From Desulfobacterales bacterium (lineage in GTDB: Bacteria; Desulfobacterota; Desulfobacteria; Desulfobacterales; Desulfosalsimonadaceae): DNA of 8,608 nt. The stretch is taken from positions 1 to 8,608 of the forward strand of contig SKZX01000195.1 of assembly GCA_007127175.1 (NCBI GenBank), given 5' to 3'. The notes beneath the pieces were generated by a model. That model did not search any database, had not been told where the DNA came from, and saw nothing but the letters and a program-made list of their open reading frames with translations. Position 1 is the first letter of the stretch; each line of letters opens with the position of its first letter. Shown here piece by piece: positions 4,914-8,608 of this stretch. The position numbers and the translations under genes are program-made.

Positions 4914-7874
4914 ATGACAATTCAAAAAATTGCAAAAATGACCGCCGGTCTGCTGCTGTCCGCACTGCTGGGGCTTCAGGGAGCGGCGCTTTCCGCCGCA
5001 GAAACACGCAGCATTGAAGCGGGTTCGAAACCGGCCCCCAGCACGGCGCATACACCTCTTGCGCCGTGGCCGCACATTGAATCGGACCTCGATCCTTCCC
5101 CGGGCATTGTTTTCGGGGTTCTTGAAAACGGCATCCGGTACGTGCTGAAGGAAAACGCAAGACCTGAGGACAGGGTTTCCATGCACTTGGGGGTCAATGT
5201 GGGCTCGTTCCATGAAGAAGACCATGAGCGGGGGATTGCACACTTTCTTGAACACATGCTGTTTCTTGGGACGGAGCACTTCGAACCGGGCGAACTGGTC
5301 AAATACTTTCAGCGGATCGGCATGAAATTCGGGCCGGACGTCAATGCGCGAACAGGGTTTTACCAAACCGTCTACGACATCGACCTTCCCGATGGAAACC
5401 CGGACAGCATCAATGAAGCCCTGCTGGTTCTCCGGGACTATGCCGCAGGGGGGCTCATCCCCGAAGAACAGGTCAACAGGGAAAGGGGCGTGATCCTGGC
5501 GGAAAAAAGAACCCGCGATTCGCCGGGTTACCGGACGTTCAAGGAAACCCTGGCTTTTGAAGTGCCCGGCACCCGGGTGACAAAGCGCCTCCCCATAGGC
5601 ACCCGGGCGGTCATCCAGGCGGCGGACCGGGACCTCATCAAAACCTTTTACAATACCTGGTACCGCCCCGGGAACATGATTATCGTCATGGTCGGCGATT
5701 TTGATACAAACACTGCAGAAACCCTCATAGAAAACCGGTTTTCGGGCATCCAGGCGCGGGCGCCGGAAAAGCCGGTGCCGGATTTCGGTGATTTTGAGCA
5801 CAAAGGGGTGAAGCCTTTTTATCACCATGAACCCGAAAGCGGGAGCACCCGCGTCTCCATCGTGGTCATCAACCGGCAGCACCAACCCAAAGACACCCTT
5901 GAATACCGGAAAAACCGCCTCCTGGAGCAGATGGCCAACCAGATCGTCAATCACCGGCTGGACGCCCTCCTGAACACCCCGGAGGCGCCCTTTACCAGCG
6001 CCAGCGCGGGTTCCGGATATTATTTCAACAGCGTCCGGGCAGCCGACATTAACGCCCAAAGCGCACCGGAAAAATGGAAAGAGACCCTCGGGGAAATTGA
6101 AAAAACCCTGAGAAAAGCCGTGCTCTACGGGTTCACAAATTCGGAAGTCGAGCGGGTGAAAAGTGAATATATCGCACAGCTCGAGCGGGCGGCAAGAGCG
6201 GCGCCAACCCGGGAGAGCAGGCGCATTGCCGGGCAGTTTTTAAACGACCTGGCCCGGGAGCGGGTGCTGCTTCTGGCGGAATGCAGGCTTGCCCTTCTGC
6301 GACCGATCGTCGAGGCGGCCACAAGAGACGCCCTCAACGATGCCTTCAGGGACGCCTGGCGTCCCGATCACCGCCTGGTCATGGTCACGGGAAATGCCGA
6401 CCTGCACACAGATGGGAAAAAAACGCCGGAAGCAACGGTTTTGTCCGTTTACGACCAAAGCCGGCAGCAGGCGGTTCAAAAGCCGGAAGAAGCGGAAACC
6501 ATATCCTTTCCATATCTTGAAAGGCCTGCCGAACCGGGCGCTGTCCGGTCACGGGTCGATATCGAAGATCTTGGCATAACCCGCGTGCTCTTTGAAAACG
6601 GCGTCACGCTTTTTGTGAAAAAGACCGATTTCCGGGCGGACGAGGTGGTGGGGTCCCTCCGGTTCGGAAACGGCAGGCGCAGTGAAACCCCTGAAAACGA
6701 CGGCCTTTCTGAAATGGCCCAGCGGGTCGTCAACCTCGGGGGCCTTGGCGCCATGGACCTGGAAGCGCTGAGACGGGCCCTTGCCGGCACCAGTACCAGC
6801 GTGTCCTTTTCCGTTGAAGAGGACGCATTTTCGTTTTCAGGCCGATCGGTAACCGATGAAACAGAGCTGCTCTTCGAACTGCTGCACGCTCATTTGGCGG
6901 ACACAGGCTTTCGGGCGTCCGCCTACACAAGGGCCGTGAGGCAGTTCGAACGCCGGTATGAATCCCTTGCCCATTCCATCGAAGGGGGACTGCAGTTGAA
7001 AGGCAGCCGGTTTCTGGCGGGGGGGGACTCCCGCTTCGGGCTGCCGGATTTTGACACGCTCACCGGCAATACATTAAAGGATATCAAAACCTGGGTCGCG
7101 TCGGGAAAAGACCCATCGTCAATGGAAATCGCCATAGTGGGCGATATTGACCCGGAATCCGTGATTGCCCTTGCCGCGATATTTTTCGGCACCCTTCCCC
7201 CATGGGAGGAATCCGCCGGCACTGGCGAATGCGCCGGCAGCGACCGCCGCCCCGTTTTCCCCGAGGGCGGTCGCCTGGAACATGAAGTGCCCACCCGCAT
7301 GGAAAGGGCCTTGCTGATGGTGTCCTTGCCCACCACGGACATCTTCGATATTGAAAGGACGCGCCGCCTGTCCATTCTTTCCGCTGTTTTTTCGGACCGC
7401 ATGCGCATCCGGATCCGGGACGGGCTGGGTGCATCCTACAGCCAGGGCGCATACAGCAGTCCCAGCCGGGCATATAAAGGATACGGCCTGTTTAATGCAT
7501 ACGCCATTATCGATCCGGACGACCATGGCGCAATTGAATCCGAAATCAGGGCAATCAGTGACGATATCCGGAAAAACGGCATTACGGCAGACGAGCTCGA
7601 AAGGGCTGTAAAGCCGGTGCTTTCAGGAATCACCAGCCAGGTCAGAACAAACACCTACTGGCTCAACACGGTATTGAAAGGCGCTGCACGCCACCCCGCC
7701 CAACTGGATTGGAGCCGCACCATATACACGGACCATGCGGCCATAACCGTTGAGGATATCGACAAAATAGCCGCACGATACCTCGCGGGGGACCGCGCAG
7801 CCGTTCTGCTTTTTTATCCTGCGGCAGCCCGTGAAAAAGAAAGGCCAAATGCAGAAGAAGGGGATGGCACATGA
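4914..7874 (+). CDS. Exported M16 (pitrilysin/insulinase) zinc metallopeptidase, PqqL-like
   Basis: This 986-residue protein is a single-chain, two-half M16 protease, slightly longer than E. coli PqqL (~930). A signal peptide is clear: basic start (K5, K8), hydrophobic core (about 10-27) and an A-L-S-A cleavage region near residue 28, so it acts in the periplasm or outside. The inverted zinc motif HFLEH is at 110-114. The third ligand E190 (in the NRERGVILAEKR block) follows exactly 75 residues after H114, matching the family pattern HxxEH-X75-E, with E197 also conserved. In the C-terminal half the matching place reads GLSEMAQR (597-604), so the zinc ligands are lost. That half keeps the R/Y substrate-binding signature RDGLGASY (R835, Y842). 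This is the usual active/inactive clamshell arrangement for degrading peptides. The start is supported by the signal peptide; its ribosome site is weak (GGA 4905-4907). No pqq genes are nearby, so a role in PQQ synthesis is not suggested. Its stop overlaps the next gene's start. Confidence 0.92.
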   Translation: MTIQKIAKMTAGLLLSALLGLQGAALSAAETRSIEAGSKPAPSTAHTPLAPWPHIESDLDPSPGIVFGVLENGIRYVLKENARPEDRVSMHLGVNVGSFHEEDHERGIAHFLEHMLFLGTEHFEPGELVKYFQRIGMKFGPDVNARTGFYQTVYDIDLPDGNPDSINEALLVLRDYAAGGLIPEEQVNRERGVILAEKRTRDSPGYRTFKETLAFEVPGTRVTKRLPIGTRAVIQAADRDLIKTFYNTWYRPGNMIIVMVGDFDTNTAETLIENRFSGIQARAPEKPVPDFGDFEHKGVKPFYHHEPESGSTRVSIVVINRQHQPKDTLEYRKNRLLEQMANQIVNHRLDALLNTPEAPFTSASAGSGYYFNSVRAADINAQSAPEKWKETLGEIEKTLRKAVLYGFTNSEVERVKSEYIAQLERAARAAPTRESRRIAGQFLNDLARERVLLLAECRLALLRPIVEAATRDALNDAFRDAWRPDHRLVMVTGNADLHTDGKKTPEATVLSVYDQSRQQAVQKPEEAETISFPYLERPAEPGAVRSRVDIEDLGITRVLFENGVTLFVKKTDFRADEVVGSLRFGNGRRSETPENDGLSEMAQRVVNLGGLGAMDLEALRRALAGTSTSVSFSVEEDAFSFSGRSVTDETELLFELLHAHLADTGFRASAYTRAVRQFERRYESLAHSIEGGLQLKGSRFLAGGDSRFGLPDFDTLTGNTLKDIKTWVASGKDPSSMEIAIVGDIDPESVIALAAIFFGTLPPWEESAGTGECAGSDRRPVFPEGGRLEHEVPTRMERALLMVSLPTTDIFDIERTRRLSILSAVFSDRMRIRIRDGLGASYSQGAYSSPSRAYKGYGLFNAYAIIDPDDHGAIESEIRAISDDIRKNGITADELERAVKPVLSGITSQVRTNTYWLNTVLKGAARHPAQLDWSRTIYTDHAAITVEDIDKIAARYLAGDRAAVLLFYPAAAREKERPNAEEGDGT

Positions 7875-8608
7875 CATCGCATTCAATTGTTGATTTTATC
7901 GATTACCGGACATCCGTGCCTGAAGCTCTCGATGCCGTGGGCGCGGGTCCGGCCCTTGCAAAGCAGAAAGCCGTGCTGATCAAACCCAACCTGGTCACGG
8001 ATCAGCCATTTCCGGTCACAACGGCGCCTGAATGCTGCAGCGTGATTATCGACTACGTGCGCACCCACAGCCGGGCTGAAATCATCATTGCAGAAGGCAC
8101 CGGGGACCCGGCCCGTGGGACCATGGACATCTTCCAGAGCCTGGGCTACACGCGGCTGGCATCGGAGAAAAGCGTCGGGCTCACCGACTTGAACCATTGC
8201 CCCCTGGTGCGCCTTGAAAACCCTGAATGCAAAAGGTTCCCGGTGTTTTTCATGCCCGAGGCCGCCATGGACCATTTCATCATATCCGTTCCGGTTCTAA
8301 AGGCGCACAGCCTGTCGGATTTTACCGGCACGCTCAAAAACATGGTCGGGTTCGCCCCGCCCGAGCATTACGCCGGGAGCGGCGGGATCTGGAACAAGGC
8401 CGAGTTTCACATTGACATTCACCAGGCCATAACCGACCTCAACCGTTACCGCCATGCCGACCTGACCCTGCTGGACGCCTCGGTCGGCCTGGCCGACTAC
8501 CATCTCGGCGGGCGGCAATGCAAACCGCCGGTGGGAAAGCTTGTCGCAGGGTTCGACCCCCTGGCCGTGGACAGGGCCGCCGCCGGGCTGCTTGGCCTTG
8601 AATGGCAG
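7871..8608 (+). CDS. DUF362 domain protein, 3' end beyond window
   Basis: An open frame of 246 codons runs without a stop from ATG 7871 to the last base. The start overlaps the protease stop as ATGA, and AAGGGG (7858-7863) lies seven bases upstream, so the two are translationally coupled or at least cotranscribed. DUF362 blocks appear in the family order. They are AVLIKPNLV with a following VTTAPE (about 34-54), AEGTGDPARGTMDIFQSLGY (about 74-93), ISVPVLKAHSLSDFTGTLKNMVG (138-160), HQAITDLN with LTLLDASVG (184-206), and FDPLAVDRAAAGLLGLEW (228-245). DUF362 proteins are widespread in anaerobes and often carry ferredoxin-type clusters. No CxxC cluster motif is present in the visible part; any would lie in the missing C-terminus. 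No signal peptide is seen, so a cytoplasmic location is likely. Biochemical function is unknown. Confidence 0.9.
   Translation, partial: MTSHSIVDFIDYRTSVPEALDAVGAGPALAKQKAVLIKPNLVTDQPFPVTTAPECCSVIIDYVRTHSRAEIIIAEGTGDPARGTMDIFQSLGYTRLASEKSVGLTDLNHCPLVRLENPECKRFPVFFMPEAAMDHFIISVPVLKAHSLSDFTGTLKNMVGFAPPEHYAGSGGIWNKAEFHIDIHQAITDLNRYRHADLTLLDASVGLADYHLGGRQCKPPVGKLVAGFDPLAVDRAAAGLLGLEWQ

Noticed and set aside
4899..6059. Long minus-strand open frame (386 codons) opposite the M16 gene
   Set aside because: It lies antisense to a gene with an intact signal peptide and catalytic motifs. Its translation is low-complexity in style with no recognisable domain, as expected for a shadow frame in GC-biased codons.
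7883..8275. Minus-strand open frame (130 codons) opposite the DUF362 gene
   Set aside because: The plus strand carries ordered DUF362 motifs throughout, so the antisense frame is not supported.

Overview
The window holds six protein-coding genes, one of which runs off the right edge, and two non-coding stretches with clear dyad and repeat structure. It looks like chromosomal DNA of a Gram-negative, moderately GC-rich bacterium: there is a PpiD-type periplasmic chaperone and a secreted pitrilysin-family protease. The combination of DUF362, PiT plus DUF47, and the style of the intergenic palindrome resembles Desulfobacterota (sulfate-reducer-like) genomes. That assignment is an inference from general style and memory, not a demonstrated identification.

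Layout from left to right. Positions 1-231 are non-coding: two near-identical 24-bp direct repeats with G8/G9 runs flank a perfect 8-bp hairpin, followed by a promoter candidate with a consensus -35. A rightward pair follows (232-2412): a PpiD-like membrane-anchored chaperone with a parvulin domain, then a 79-residue zinc-ribbon protein with a C-terminal membrane segment. This pair meets head-on, with only 21 bp between stop codons, a leftward operon (4354-2434) encoding a PiT phosphate transporter and its DUF47/PhoU-like partner.

A 559-bp divergent spacer (4355-4913) separates the phosphate operon from the next rightward unit. It contains a small perfect dyad and a striking ~148-bp imperfect palindrome (4730-4877) that ends 36 bp before the protease start codon. 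The rightward unit is a 986-residue exported M16 zinc protease (intact HxxEH-X75-E site in the N-half, degenerate C-half) whose stop codon overlaps the start of a DUF362 gene (ATGA) that continues past the window.

Functionally the genes cover envelope protein folding (PpiD), phosphate import (PiT/DUF47), periplasmic proteolysis (M16) and an unassigned DUF362 protein. I see no phage, CRISPR, toxin-antitoxin, RNA gene or obvious new multi-gene system. The most interesting items are the large palindromic element, the repeat and G-tract structure at the left edge, the uncharacterised tail-anchored zinc ribbon beside PpiD, and the overlapping M16-DUF362 pair.
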